41,653 bases of DNA from Campylobacteraceae bacterium (lineage in GTDB: Bacteria; Campylobacterota; Campylobacteria; Campylobacterales; Campylobacteraceae): positions 1 through 41,653 of the forward strand of contig JAIRSJ010000001.1 in assembly GCA_031255525.1 (NCBI GenBank), read 5' to 3'. A program made the position numbers and the translations under genes. Each line of letters starts with the position of its first letter. Positions within the stretch are counted from its first letter, which is position 1. The notes below the pieces were generated by a model that saw nothing but the letters and a program-made list of their open reading frames with translations, was not told where the DNA came from and made no database searches. Positions 1 to 9,068 of the stretch are shown one piece after another.

Positions 1-724
<724 letters not shown>

Positions 725-1309
725 TCAATATCTTTTATTGATAGCAGCATTTATCAGAGAAAAAAACTCTTTTCTTGTATCCGCGTTTTTAATAAAAATA
801 CCGCGCAAAGCCGAGGTTGTAGTAGTGGAGTTGATTTTCTCAACACCTCTCATCTCTATGCACATGTGACGCGCTTCTATAACAACGCCAACACCTTTTG
901 GCTTTATCACGTCATCTATTGCATAAGCTATTTGTTCTGTGAGCTGTTCTTGTATCTGGAGGCGACGGGCAAAAATATTAACCATTCTCGGGATTTTTGA
1001 AAGTCCCACAACTTTGCCGTTGGGTATGTAAGCTACGTGCGCTCGTCCGATAATAGGCAAAAGATGATGTTCGCACATAGAGTAAAACTCAATGTCGCGG
1101 ATTAGGACCATTTCATTGTTGGAACTTTGAAAAAGAGCGTCATTTAATACCTGTTTCGGATCAAGACTATAACCTTCGGTCATAAACTCAAATGCTTTCG
1201 CAACTCTTGAGGGAGTTTTCAAAAGTCCTTCGCGATTTATATCCTCGCCAATTAATTCCAATATCTTTTTGACTGCTTGTTCAAACTCTTGTTGTTTTGA
1301 TATTTCCAT
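725..1309 (-). CDS. folE: GTP cyclohydrolase I
   Basis: Catalyses GTP to 7,8-dihydroneopterin triphosphate plus formate, the entry step to folate (and queuosine-type) pterins, in the cytosol. The 194-residue protein has the normal length for the family. It carries the zinc-site motifs: CEHHLLP around residues 79-85 supplies a Cys and a His, and RHMCIEMRG near residue 147 supplies the second Cys. [13 protein letters not shown] near the N-terminus and GLSKIPRMV in the middle are further FolE signatures. The ATG at 1309 is about 36 nt downstream of a TAGAAT -10 candidate. The gene is divergent from tig, the arrangement I recall from C. jejuni, so the 100-bp gap probably holds two promoters. No truncation or missing residue is seen. 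Confidence 0.97.
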   Translation of the reverse strand: MEISKQQEFEQAVKKILELIGEDINREGLLKTPSRVAKAFEFMTEGYSLDPKQVLNDALFQSSNNEMVLIRDIEFYSMCEHHLLPIIGRAHVAYIPNGKVVGLSKIPRMVNIFARRLQIQEQLTEQIAYAIDDVIKPKGVGVVIEARHMCIEMRGVEKINSTTTTSALRGIFIKNADTRKEFFSLINAAINKRY

Positions 1310-1344
1310 ATTGTCATCGCTTTTTAAAAATTAGCAAAGCTAAA

Positions 1345-1350
1345 ATTCTA
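1345..1350 (-). promoter_or_regulatory. Candidate -10 box for folE
   Basis: TAGAAT on the minus strand, preceded by a T-rich stretch and about 36 nt before the folE ATG. Campylobacter sigma-70 promoters have a strong -10 and little -35, which fits. Assigned by eye. Confidence 0.45.
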
Positions 1351-1453
1351 CTAAAAATTTGTTTACATGTAAATATACCAAAGTAGCATAAATGAGTTAT
1401 TAAAGAAAACTTTGATATATTCACAAGAAAATTTTTATTACGCAGAGGAATTT

Positions 1454-2758
1454 ATGGAAGTTAAAGTAGTTAAGGTTAATAGTGCAAACGCATCTGCAAC
1501 GGCAGTAATAAGCAACGAAACTATAAAACAAAAAGAGAATGAAATATTAAAAACATTGGCAAAAGATGTTCGCATAGACGGTTTTAGAAAAGGTAAAGTC
1601 CCACCGTCCATTTTAAAGGCAAGATATGGTGATAAGGTAAAAACGGATGCCGAACAAGAAGCCGTAAAAGAGTTATATGACATTGCGGTAAAAGAGTTGG
1701 GAATCGGGGAAGACAATGTAGTAGGAGAGCCGATATTTTCAAAGTTTGAAAAAAAAGAGGACAAAATAGACGTTGAACTCAAAATCTCTTTTAAGCCGGA
1801 AATTAAACTTGACGGATACGAAGAGTGTATTCCAAAATTTGAGATCCCACAAGTTGCGGAAGATGAGATTGCTCAAAGAGTGTCGAATCTCTTAAAAACA
1901 ATCGCTCCTTTAAAAACTATAGAGAGCAAACGAGGCTTGAAAAAGGGCGATTTTGCTGTGATTGATTTTGAAGGATTTATTGATGACATTGCATTTGAGG
2001 GCGGCAAAGCCGAAAATCACACTCTTGAAATCGGCAGTAAAAGTTTTATAGATGGATTTGAAGACGGTTTGGTAGGTTTAAAAGCCGGCGGACAAAGGGA
2101 TATAAAGGTAACATTTCCCGAAAATTACGGCAGTAAAGATTTGGCAGGCAAAGAGGCTGTTTTTAAGGTAAAACTTCATGAGATAAAAGAGAAAGATATA
2201 CCCAAAGAGGCCAATGAAGAGTTTTTGAAAAAACTTTTACCAAACGAGGAGAAACCCACAAAAGAGTTATTGGGAGAGAAGATAAAAGAGCAAATAAAAA
2301 GTGAAAAAATTTCAAAGCTTTATCACGAAGAATTAAAACCGAAATTTGTGGAAGCAATAGTAGGGAAATTCTCTTTTGATTTACCTGATAGCATAGTAGA
2401 GCAAGAGATGGATATTCATTTTAGGAATTCATTTGCTAGTATCAGCAAAGAGGACTTGGAAGAGTACAAAAAAGATCCTCAAAAAGCACAGGATAAAAGA
2501 GAGTCATTTAGAAAAAATGCCGAAGATAGCGTGAGACTTACATTTATCGTGAATGAGTTGGCAATTTTGAATAATATCAACGTAACGGATCAAGAGGTTA
2601 CTCAGACAATATATTATGAAGCGCTGCAATACAGACAAGAACCAAAAGCACATTTTGAAAATTATAAAAAACAGGGCGTTTTGCCTGCCGTTAAGATGGC
2701 CATGATCGAAGATAGACTGTTTCAGACGCTATTTGACAAAGCCAATGAAGGAAAATGA
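1454..2758 (+). CDS. tig: Trigger factor (ribosome-associated chaperone / prolyl isomerase)
   Basis: Binds the ribosomal exit tunnel and helps nascent chains fold. The ORF track starts at a TTG at 1412, but the ATG at 1454 is better: it follows AGAGGAA, and the protein then begins [13 protein letters not shown], a typical trigger factor start. That gives 434 residues. The ribosome-docking signature GFRKGKVP is at residues 43-50. The FKBP-like PPIase domain follows (around 150-235, from [10 protein letters not shown] to [10 protein letters not shown]). The long helical C-terminal arms make up the rest. The stop overlaps the clpP start, so tig, clpP and def form one operon. Placing the chaperone with the protease and the deformylase fits their joint work on new proteins. 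Confidence 0.97.
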   Translation: MEVKVVKVNSANASATAVISNETIKQKENEILKTLAKDVRIDGFRKGKVPPSILKARYGDKVKTDAEQEAVKELYDIAVKELGIGEDNVVGEPIFSKFEKKEDKIDVELKISFKPEIKLDGYEECIPKFEIPQVAEDEIAQRVSNLLKTIAPLKTIESKRGLKKGDFAVIDFEGFIDDIAFEGGKAENHTLEIGSKSFIDGFEDGLVGLKAGGQRDIKVTFPENYGSKDLAGKEAVFKVKLHEIKEKDIPKEANEEFLKKLLPNEEKPTKELLGEKIKEQIKSEKISKLYHEELKPKFVEAIVGKFSFDLPDSIVEQEMDIHFRNSFASISKEDLEEYKKDPQKAQDKRESFRKNAEDSVRLTFIVNELAILNNINVTDQEVTQTIYYEALQYRQEPKAHFENYKKQGVLPAVKMAMIEDRLFQTLFDKANEGK

Positions 2759-3348
2759 TGAGTTACTATATTCCTGTTGTTATTGAAAAGACCGGACGAG
2801 GTGAGAGAAGCTATGATATATATTCGCGCCTTTTAAAAGATAGGATCGTGATGCTTAGCGGCGAGATATATGATGATGTCGCTGCTTCCATAGTTGCTCA
2901 AATGCTTTTTTTAGAAGCGGAAGATCCGGAGAAGGATATATATCTTTATATAAATTCACCCGGAGGCGTTGTTACGAGCGGACTTAGCATATTTGATACG
3001 ATGAATTATATAAAACCCGACATCGTAACAATTTGTATCGGTCAAGCCGCTTCGATGGGTGCGTTTTTGTTAAGTTGCGGCGCAAAAGGCAAAAGATTTG
3101 CCCTTCCGAATGCCAGAATAATGATACACCAACCACTTGGCGGCGCACAAGGACAAGCCACGGATATAGAAATACAAGCAAAAGAGATTTTGAGACTCAA
3201 AGAGGTATTGAATGATATTTTGGCAAAAAATACGGGTCAAAAACTTGCCAAAATCACAAAAGATACCGACAGAGATTTTTTTATGAGCTCATACGAGGCT
3301 AAAGAGTACGGACTTATAGATAATGTTTTGGAGAAGAGTTTTAAGTAG
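2755..3348 (+). CDS. clpP: ATP-dependent Clp protease proteolytic subunit
   Basis: Serine peptidase that forms the tetradecameric ClpP barrel and works with ClpX or ClpA unfoldases in the cytosol. The catalytic triad is visible: Ser in GQAASMGA (residue 100), His in [12 protein letters not shown] (125), and an Asp in KDTDRDFFM (about 172-174). The family motif [15 protein letters not shown] is also present. Length of 196-197 residues is normal. Two adjacent ATGs (2755 and 2758) overlap the tig stop in ATGATGA; either is possible, and the second gives [21 protein letters not shown], close to the usual start. The protein has no long propeptide. def follows after a 9-nt gap, so translation is probably coupled through the operon. 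Confidence 0.98.
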   Translation: MMSYYIPVVIEKTGRGERSYDIYSRLLKDRIVMLSGEIYDDVAASIVAQMLFLEAEDPEKDIYLYINSPGGVVTSGLSIFDTMNYIKPDIVTICIGQAASMGAFLLSCGAKGKRFALPNARIMIHQPLGGAQGQATDIEIQAKEILRLKEVLNDILAKNTGQKLAKITKDTDRDFFMSSYEAKEYGLIDNVLEKSFK

Positions 3349-3357
3349 AGATTTTTA

Positions 3358-3873
3358 ATGATTAGAGAAATTTTGACATACCCAAATCCAAAACTTAGAG
3401 TTATTTCGCAGGATATTACGGAGTTTGATGAGAGTTTGCATATGCTGCTTGATGACATGTATGAAACCATGATACATAAAAATGGTGTAGGTTTGGCCGC
3501 CATACAAGTCGGAATCGCATTAAATGCACTCGTGATAAATTCTGTAAATGAAAATGGAGAACAGATAAAAGAGGATTTGCTGGAAGTCATAAATCCGCAA
3601 ATTATAGAGAGCGATGGAATTATCGTATTTCAAGAAGGCTGTCTTAGCGTACCTAACGTGTATGAAGATATAGAACGTTTTAAGAAGATAAAAGTAAAAT
3701 TTTTCGATCGCTTCGGTAATGAACATATAAAAATTTACGAAGATTTCATGGCAATAGCTTTGCAACATGAGATAGACCACTTGAGAGGACATCTTTTTAT
3801 AGAAAAACTCTCATACTTAAAACGCAAAAAATTTGAAAAAGAGTGGAAGAAACGACCAAAAGAGAAGGTCTAA
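3358..3873 (+). CDS. def: Peptide deformylase
   Basis: Removes the formyl group from the N-terminal methionine of new proteins. All three metal-site motifs are present: GVGLAAIQVG (motif 1), EGCLSVP (motif 2, Cys ligand) and QHEIDHLRG (motif 3, two His ligands plus catalytic Glu). The length of 171 residues is standard and the active site looks complete. It is the last gene of tig-clpP-def, only 9 nt after clpP. A short inverted repeat starts at its stop codon and may end the transcript. Confidence 0.98.
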   Translation: MIREILTYPNPKLRVISQDITEFDESLHMLLDDMYETMIHKNGVGLAAIQVGIALNALVINSVNENGEQIKEDLLEVINPQIIESDGIIVFQEGCLSVPNVYEDIERFKKIKVKFFDRFGNEHIKIYEDFMAIALQHEIDHLRGHLFIEKLSYLKRKKFEKEWKKRPKEKV

Positions 3874-3899
3874 TCGCTATATTCAAGAAAAGTAGCGAT
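3873..3899 (+). terminator. Candidate stem-loop after def
   Basis: ATCGCTA (3873-3879) and TAGCGAT (3893-3899) form a perfect 7-bp stem with a 13-nt loop. The left arm begins at the last base of the def stop codon. No clean T-run follows at once, so it is at best a weak intrinsic terminator or a 3'-end stabiliser. Confidence 0.35.
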
Positions 3900-4895
3900 A
3901 ATATAGAGGATTTTGTCGGTTAGCTTTTTTAGTTATTTATTGCAGTGACTTTTGTTTTTTGCAAGACTTTTTAGTGCATTTTTTGTCCCCTATTTTTTTA
4001 TTTGTCTAAGATTTGCTTATCTAAAATTGGAGAGTTTTTTACCTTGTAAAAAAGCCAAATTACAAAAAACAATCTATCCATTGCCAATGTAAATGTAGTA
4101 TTTTTATGTGAAACACAAATGAGATATAAATAGCTGCTTATATTTATGGCTGTAAAGTTTAATATCAGCACCAACAATGACATTTGCCAACAATTAATCT
4201 GTGGAAATTTTCAATTCGTTTTGGAAAAAAGACGTGCGCCAAAATCTTATCGTGACTGATGTTTCTGGATAGTTAGATCCCTTTTATCTTATTATCAAAA
4301 GACATTTCATCGCTACAAACGTCGCGTAAATATGTCGTTTTTAAAGTTTTTGACATTGCTTTTTAGTTTGCCGGCAAAATTTAGACAATTTACGCTAAAT
4401 AAAAGATGAAAAATGCCAAACACATCAAAAGGTTTTTTGATATTTTTCAACTGCTCGTTTGTTGTTTTGCGCCGATTTTGGCTGTAAATTGTCGGAACTT
4501 TGAAATAGAATAATTACTCTCATTATCTTTTTGCGTTTTACATTCAATTTAAAAGTGGTCTCATTTTTGCAAGCCGCAAACAACATACCCAATCTCTTAG
4601 CATTATAATTAACGTCAAATAAATTATCTTACAATAAGCTTATTTTGTTTTTCAATTATATAGTACATATCCGTTTGTACTTTTTGATTTGCTTCAAAAA
4701 TTATTTTTACTCGCCATTGTAAATTTTGATAAAAGCTGTAAAATTAAGGCTTTTTTTCATGTAAACTACTAAAATAATATTCGTGTAAAATTTATATTTT
4801 TATGATTAGTTTCATATATGTGAAATCTATTGTAACTTTTTGATTAAAATAGATATAATCTCACTTTAAAAAATATCATAAAAAGGCATATACTG
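3874..4895. other. 1-kb intergenic region with decayed-looking coding fragments
   Basis: No convincing gene. On the plus strand, one frame from an ATG at 4146 reads about 37 codons (MAVKFNISTNNDICQQ...) to a TGA at 4257-4259. It then continues open in the same frame for roughly 45 more codons, ending near 4407 (…SLPAKFRQFTLNKR). This could be a degraded gene with one nonsense mutation, but no family is recognisable and no Shine-Dalgarno precedes it. The 61-codon minus-strand ORF at 3998-4183 is hydrophobic and also unrecognised. The last 60 bases hold the comM promoter. Confidence 0.4.
4854..4859 (+). promoter_or_regulatory. Candidate -10 box for comM
   Basis: TATAAT preceded by a T-rich stretch (TTTTTGATTAAAATAGA), 37 nt before the ATG at 4896. 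This is a canonical Campylobacter-type -10. Called by eye. Confidence 0.6.
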
Positions 4896-6413
4896 ATGAA
4901 AAGACTTCTTTGCGCAACTTTAGAAGCAAATACGGCTCATAGTGTTGAGGTGGAATCAACATTTGTGCGCGCTTTGCCGTCATTTTCTATAGTAGGACTC
5001 GCGCAACAGTCCATACAAGAGTCCCGTGATAGGATAAAAGCGGCTCTTGGCAGTATAAATTTCAAATTTCCATCGCAAAAAATCACAGTAAATCTCTCTC
5101 CTTCCGATTTACCCAAATACGGAAGCCATTTTGATTTGGGAGTAGCGCTTTTGGTCGCTTTGCAAAAAGAGAGTGTTGATTTTGGGAATTTTTACTGTTT
5201 TGGGGAGCTTGGACTTGACGGTAGCATTAAAAGTACTGTGTCTATCTTTCCTCTCATACTCTCTCTTGCAAGCAGGCTTAAAAATTTAAGTGTTGTGGTG
5301 CCGAGCGAAAGTATGAAGCTTGTGGCATCAATACCAAATATCAAAGTTTACGGTATAAAAAATTTGCAAGAAGCGGTGGAATTTTTTCAAAATGCAGAAT
5401 TTCGCGAGAGCAGACTTGTCAAAAGTATGCACGAAATATTCAAAAACAGCATCACTATTGCTGATAAAATATATATTGTAAATGATGATTTTGAACTTGA
5501 TTTCGCTGATATAAAAGGACAGGCGCATGCAAAAGAGGCGATGATGATAGCAGCTTCCGGAATGCACAATATCTTACTTGAAGGAAGTCCCGGATGCGGT
5601 AAAAGCATGAGCATAAAAAGACTTTTGTATATTATGCCTCCGCTTGAGATTGACGAGATTTTGCAAAACGCGGCAAATAGATCTTTAAGCGGCGAGGGCA
5701 CGGTTTTTGAGAAATTACGTCCGTTTCGTGCCCCGCATCATACCTCTTCGCGCCCTTCGATTTTTGGAGGCGGAAGTAATTTTGGTGCTAAAATAGGCGA
5801 AGTGGCGTTGGCTCACAATGGAATTTTATTTTTTGACGAATTTCCATATTTTTCAAAACAGATATTAGAAAGTTTAAGAGAACCGCTTGAAGACGGACAG
5901 GTTCTAATCTCGCGCGTAAATTCAAAAATTTGCTATGAAACCAAATTTCTTTTTGCCGCTGCCCAAAATCCATGCCCTTGCGGAAATCTGTTTAGCAATA
6001 TAAAACCTTGCAAATGCTCCGATATTGACATTCAAAGATATAAAGCTAAAATTTCGACTCCATTGCTTGATAGAATAGATATTTATGTGCAGATGGACGA
6101 GAGTGGCATTGAAGATATATCAAATATGAGTTCCAAACAGATGCGTGCAAATGTTTTAAATGCTTTTATTGCCCAAAAAAGACGCGGACAAAAAGAGTTG
6201 AACGGCAAAATGGATGATAAATCCATAGAGCGGTTTTGTAAGATGACGGATGACGCTAAAGAGATTTTAAAAAATGCCGCTATGCGTTTTGGGTTGTCGC
6301 ACAGAGGTGTCGGTAAACTAAAAAAGGTGGCGCGTACAGTGGCGGATTTAGATGAAGCAGACTTGATAAACAAAACCCATATGTTAAAATCGCTTAGCTT
6401 CAGACAAAGATAA
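4896..6413 (+). CDS. comM: YifB/ComM family Mg-chelatase-like AAA+ ATPase
   Basis: AAA+ protein of the ComM/YifB family. In naturally competent bacteria ComM acts as a branch-migration helicase during integration of transformed DNA. Order of parts: N-terminal ChlI/Lon-S5-like domain (about 1-165, with VNLSPSDLPKYGSHFDL), then the ATPase core with Walker A GSPGCGKS (about 229-236) and Walker B GILFFDEF. A Cys-rich metal-binding-like loop CPCGNLFSNIKPCKC follows, and then the C-terminal Mg_chelatase_C helices (SHRGVGKLKKVARTVADL). The 505-residue length is full. The gene is monocistronic with its own -10. Natural competence is known in the genus Campylobacter, so a role in transformation is likely but inferred. 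Confidence 0.93.
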   Translation: MKRLLCATLEANTAHSVEVESTFVRALPSFSIVGLAQQSIQESRDRIKAALGSINFKFPSQKITVNLSPSDLPKYGSHFDLGVALLVALQKESVDFGNFYCFGELGLDGSIKSTVSIFPLILSLASRLKNLSVVVPSESMKLVASIPNIKVYGIKNLQEAVEFFQNAEFRESRLVKSMHEIFKNSITIADKIYIVNDDFELDFADIKGQAHAKEAMMIAASGMHNILLEGSPGCGKSMSIKRLLYIMPPLEIDEILQNAANRSLSGEGTVFEKLRPFRAPHHTSSRPSIFGGGSNFGAKIGEVALAHNGILFFDEFPYFSKQILESLREPLEDGQVLISRVNSKICYETKFLFAAAQNPCPCGNLFSNIKPCKCSDIDIQRYKAKISTPLLDRIDIYVQMDESGIEDISNMSSKQMRANVLNAFIAQKRRGQKELNGKMDDKSIERFCKMTDDAKEILKNAAMRFGLSHRGVGKLKKVARTVADLDEADLINKTHMLKSLSFRQR

Positions 6414-6908
6414 ATGTTCAAAAATTGAGATTTTAGTGGCAACATGGACGGTATTTTGCATATAAAGAGTGTTATGGGTTAATGTCCGGGAAATGTTAAG
6501 CGTTGCAAAAACTGTTTTTATATTCAAAATATTTAAGTCAAAATAGTATCAGCGCCAAAAAATTGCCCGATAAATTACACGCAAGGACAAAAGATAAATA
6601 TTGCGAAAATTCCCCATCATAAAATGATTTATAAAAATGTTCGATAGCAGATTATTGGAATGTTGGCAGTTTTTATCTATAAAGTTCAAATTTTAGGCCG
6701 TTTTTGCGCATAAAGATGTAATTTAGCAGCTCAGTGCCAATATCGCTGTATGCAAAGACTTCTCCATATTTAAGAGCCCACAAAAGCGCTATTAAAAACA
6801 ATCATACATTTTATTTTACGCACAAAAAGTGTATATGCTTTGCTATAATAACTGCCTTGCAACAAAAAAATTTGATTTTTACAAACTAAAATATATATTT
6901 CATGGAGC
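6414..6908. other. Intergenic region with a short protein-like fragment
   Basis: About 495 bases without an assigned gene. The notable content is the minus-strand mini-ORF at 6673-6801 listed separately. A plus-strand TATAAT at 6844-6849 has no plus-strand gene behind it for about 740 bases. No tRNA or repeat was seen. Confidence 0.4.
6673..6801 (-). pseudogene. Short unidentified coding fragment
   Basis: Too short for the ORF track. Reading minus from a TTG at 6799-6801, the frame gives 42 residues ending in YGEVFAYSDIGTELLNYIF and MRKNGLKFELYR. The sequence is balanced and protein-like rather than AT-noise, with codons such as CTG, GGC, CGC and AAC that are less common in the surrounding DNA. 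A TGA lies directly upstream and no Shine-Dalgarno is seen, so it is more likely the C-terminal remnant of a lost gene than an intact small protein. I cannot name the family. Confidence 0.3.
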
Positions 6909-7244
6909 TTACAACTCTCTTATATAAACCGTGATACATGCTAAAATTACTGCCGTCAATACCAAGGCTATTGTTAATGCGCTTTCTTTGCCGATTTTAG
7001 AGTTTTTAAATTTTAGATGATTTCTCAGCGTACCCCGATTTTTGGCAATGTGAAATGCTGCCAATAACACAAAAAAGATACCACTTATAACATGCATCGC
7101 AGTTAAAAAACTCATTATAAACCGGACATAAGCCGGAATAGCAATATTCTCGTCAACCACTATCTCCGTAATTTCTATAATGAATCCCGTCGTAAAAAGG
7201 ATAATGATAAATATAAACATATTTATTGATACAAATGACTTCAT
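6909..7244 (-). CDS. Small membrane protein, DUF4405-like
   Basis: The 111-residue protein has three hydrophobic helices: residues about 5-25, 44-65 and 88-107. Two histidines sit within or next to the second helix, in AMHVISG and AFHIAKN. The pattern 'MH..SG....L...FH.AKN' resembles DUF4405 and cytochrome b561-type small membrane proteins in which such histidines can bind haem. This is a family-level resemblance, not a proven haem site. The ATG overlaps the stop of the upstream ORF by 4 nt (ATGA), but that upstream ORF is doubtful. No strong Shine-Dalgarno is visible. The neighbouring exported NikK/NikL-like pair is divergent, so a shared envelope metal or redox role is only a guess. Confidence 0.55.
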   Translation of the reverse strand: MKSFVSINMFIFIIILFTTGFIIEITEIVVDENIAIPAYVRFIMSFLTAMHVISGIFFVLLAAFHIAKNRGTLRNHLKFKNSKIGKESALTIALVLTAVILACITVYIREL

Positions 7245-7573
7245 ATCGCACTACTTTCGAGAGTATTTATTCGTGATGAATCGGCGCTTGTTTTTAGTAA
7301 AATACTTTTTATCAAATAGTTCGCCCGAACAAACAGCATGCATATTTTTTTCGGTTTTTGCGTTATTTTATTCATATCGTTTCTCTTTGGCATATCATGA
7401 TGCAAAATCCAAAGTATTATAACAGTACAAAACTTAACAGACACAAATAACTTTCGGAGATATTTGCATGCAGATATTTTTGACATTGATGTAAAATATA
7501 CGATAATTTCTCCGCTTAATAATACTGAAATAAATAATGTAATATCATTGCACACGATATTTTGATTTTTCAT
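7241..7573 (-). pseudogene. Doubtful ORF, possibly a disrupted DUF4405-like gene
   Basis: The ORF is open for 110 codons. Its first 30 residues include DITLFISVLLSGEIIVYF, which looks like the first helix of a DUF4405-type protein (helix ending in SG). The remainder is basic, irregular and does not resemble a membrane domain, and another frame gives equally plausible text. No Shine-Dalgarno precedes the ATG. A frameshifted paralogue of the downstream gene is one explanation; a chance ORF is another. Confidence 0.25.
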
Positions 7574-7587
7574 ACTAAGGAGAAAAT

Positions 7588-8376
7588 ATGAAAAAAATGG
7601 TTTTAGCTTTGATAGTTTTTATCACATTTGGCTTTTCATCGCTTTTTGCGCATGAATTTTTTGTAGTTCCCCGCGATGTTAAGGATTATAAAGCAGGAGA
7701 TGAGGTGAAGATTGATGTACTATCTACACACTATTTTATAAAAGGTGAAGAGATAGAAGAGCCTTCGACGCTAAATTCGGTTTATGTTCTACAAAATGGT
7801 AAAAAGACCCCACTTGTTCTTACGGCAAATAGAGACAGACTTTTATATGAAACGTCATGGAAACCGGAAAACGACCATCCTGCGTTGGTAGTAGGCGAGC
7901 GCATAGGCGGTTATTATTGCTATACGACAGAGGGTTATATGGACGGCACAAAAAAAGAGGTTTCAGCCTCCGGTGCGACTGTAAGCAAATGCCTCTATTT
8001 TAATAAGCTTTCAAAAACCTATCTCAATTCCAAAACTAATGATGAAAGTTTCAAAAAACCACTAGGGCAAATCCTTGAAATAGTACCGCTTACAAATCCT
8101 GTCGACATCACTGTAGGTAAAAGCGGTAAATTCCAAGTTTTATATGATGGAAAACCTTTTGCTAACGCCGACATTTTTTCCACATATGATACGTTTGATC
8201 CAAAAAGCGAAAATGCTTATGCAAAGAAAAGCAAAACCGATAAAGATGGTATTGTGAATTTTGATTTTGATCATAAAGGGCTTTGGCTTGTTAGGGTAAA
8301 TTATCACAAACCTTCAAAAATAGCCGATGTAGATGAAGATGACATAAGCGCTATAATGGTATTTAATGTCAAATAG
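7588..8376 (+). CDS. Exported DUF4198 protein, NikK-like metal-uptake accessory
   Basis: Begins with a clear signal peptide (MKKMVLALIVFITFGFSSLFA) with predicted cleavage after residue 21, so the mature protein starts HEFFVVPRD. The rest fits DUF4198: an N-terminal beta domain, then a second carboxypeptidase-regulatory-like domain with GKPFANADIF and KTDKDGIVNFDFDHKGLWLVRV. DUF4198 proteins include NikK, a periplasmic accessory of nickel/cobalt ECF transporters. An N-terminal His after signal cleavage is a plausible metal ligand. Shine-Dalgarno AAGGAG lies 7 nt before the ATG. The next gene overlaps its end, so the two are translationally linked. No transporter core gene (nikM, nikQ, nikO) is next to it, so the metal and the process are inferred. 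Other DUF4198 proteins act in unknown envelope functions. Confidence 0.75.
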   Translation: MKKMVLALIVFITFGFSSLFAHEFFVVPRDVKDYKAGDEVKIDVLSTHYFIKGEEIEEPSTLNSVYVLQNGKKTPLVLTANRDRLLYETSWKPENDHPALVVGERIGGYYCYTTEGYMDGTKKEVSASGATVSKCLYFNKLSKTYLNSKTNDESFKKPLGQILEIVPLTNPVDITVGKSGKFQVLYDGKPFANADIFSTYDTFDPKSENAYAKKSKTDKDGIVNFDFDHKGLWLVRVNYHKPSKIADVDEDDISAIMVFNVK

Positions 8377-8827
8377 CAAACGACTCTTGTTTATGACGAC
8401 TCTTTTGTATGGTTCATTTTTGCTATCTCATGGTGTGGAAGTATCAGAGAGCTACAATAGTGCGAAAGTTATTCGTTTCTCTTACAGTGACGATACGCCT
8501 ATGATGTACGCCAAAGTCAAACTCTATCCGCCTTCGAATCCAACGGTTGAGACGATAAAAAGTCTTAGTGATAAAAACGGATTTTTTGCATTTGTGCCAG
8601 ATGAAGAGGGCAAATGGAAGGCAGAAGCAACAGACGGCATGGGGCATAAAGGTGAAATTGTGATAGATGTAACAAAAACTTCTTCTATCACTGCAACGTA
8701 CAAAGGGGATATAAAGCAAACTTCTTTGTTTTTACGTATAATTTTAGGGCTCAGTCTTATACTTAATATTTTTGCTATATATGGTTTGATTTTCAAAAAA
8801 GTTCGGCAAAATATAGTTAGACAATAA
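8366..8827 (+). CDS. Exported, C-terminally anchored NikL-like protein
   Basis: The 153-residue product starts 11 nt before the end of the DUF4198 gene. A hydrophobic N-terminus (RLLFMTTLLYGSFLLS) is followed by HGVEVSESYN. If cleaved after residue 21, the mature protein would again start with His. A beta-sandwich region follows, with TPMMYAKVKLYPPSN and SDKNGFFAFVPDEEGKWKAEATDGMGHKG, the pattern of carboxypeptidase-regulatory-like domains. A C-terminal membrane helix (LFLRIILGLSLILNIFAIYGLIF) and a basic tail end the protein. This layout matches NikL-type accessory proteins of nickel/cobalt uptake. A start at the internal ATG of MTTLLYG is possible but leaves a weak signal peptide. Confidence 0.65.
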   Translation: MSNSKRLLFMTTLLYGSFLLSHGVEVSESYNSAKVIRFSYSDDTPMMYAKVKLYPPSNPTVETIKSLSDKNGFFAFVPDEEGKWKAEATDGMGHKGEIVIDVTKTSSITATYKGDIKQTSLFLRIILGLSLILNIFAIYGLIFKKVRQNIVRQ

Positions 8828-9036
8828 ATTAATCGCGCAGGTGGCATTTGCAACGCATGTAAAATCGTGGCAAAAGTCCCTCGCGCGCACTGCATTTATC
8901 AAAAAATATGAAGTTTGGCACGCGCTTTGTATGATAGATTTAATGAACTATATTTTCGACAAAGAACAGTAATAATTTTTCCTAAATTTATTATTTATGC
9001 ACTGAATAACGTTTTTGAATTTTGACTTAAAATCGG

Positions 9037-9042
9037 TATAAT
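9037..9042 (+). promoter_or_regulatory. Candidate -10 box for nnrDE
   Basis: TATAAT 26 nt before the ATG at 9069, preceded by a TTTTTGAATTTTGACTTAA stretch with the T-rich periodicity typical of Campylobacter promoters. Confidence 0.55.
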
Positions 9043-9068
9043 TACATATTTTCAAAAGTGGATTTGGT

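Noticed and set aside
3998-4183. 61-codon hydrophobic minus-strand ORF after def
   Set aside because: No ribosome site or family resemblance; AT-rich DNA readily gives hydrophobic frames of this length.
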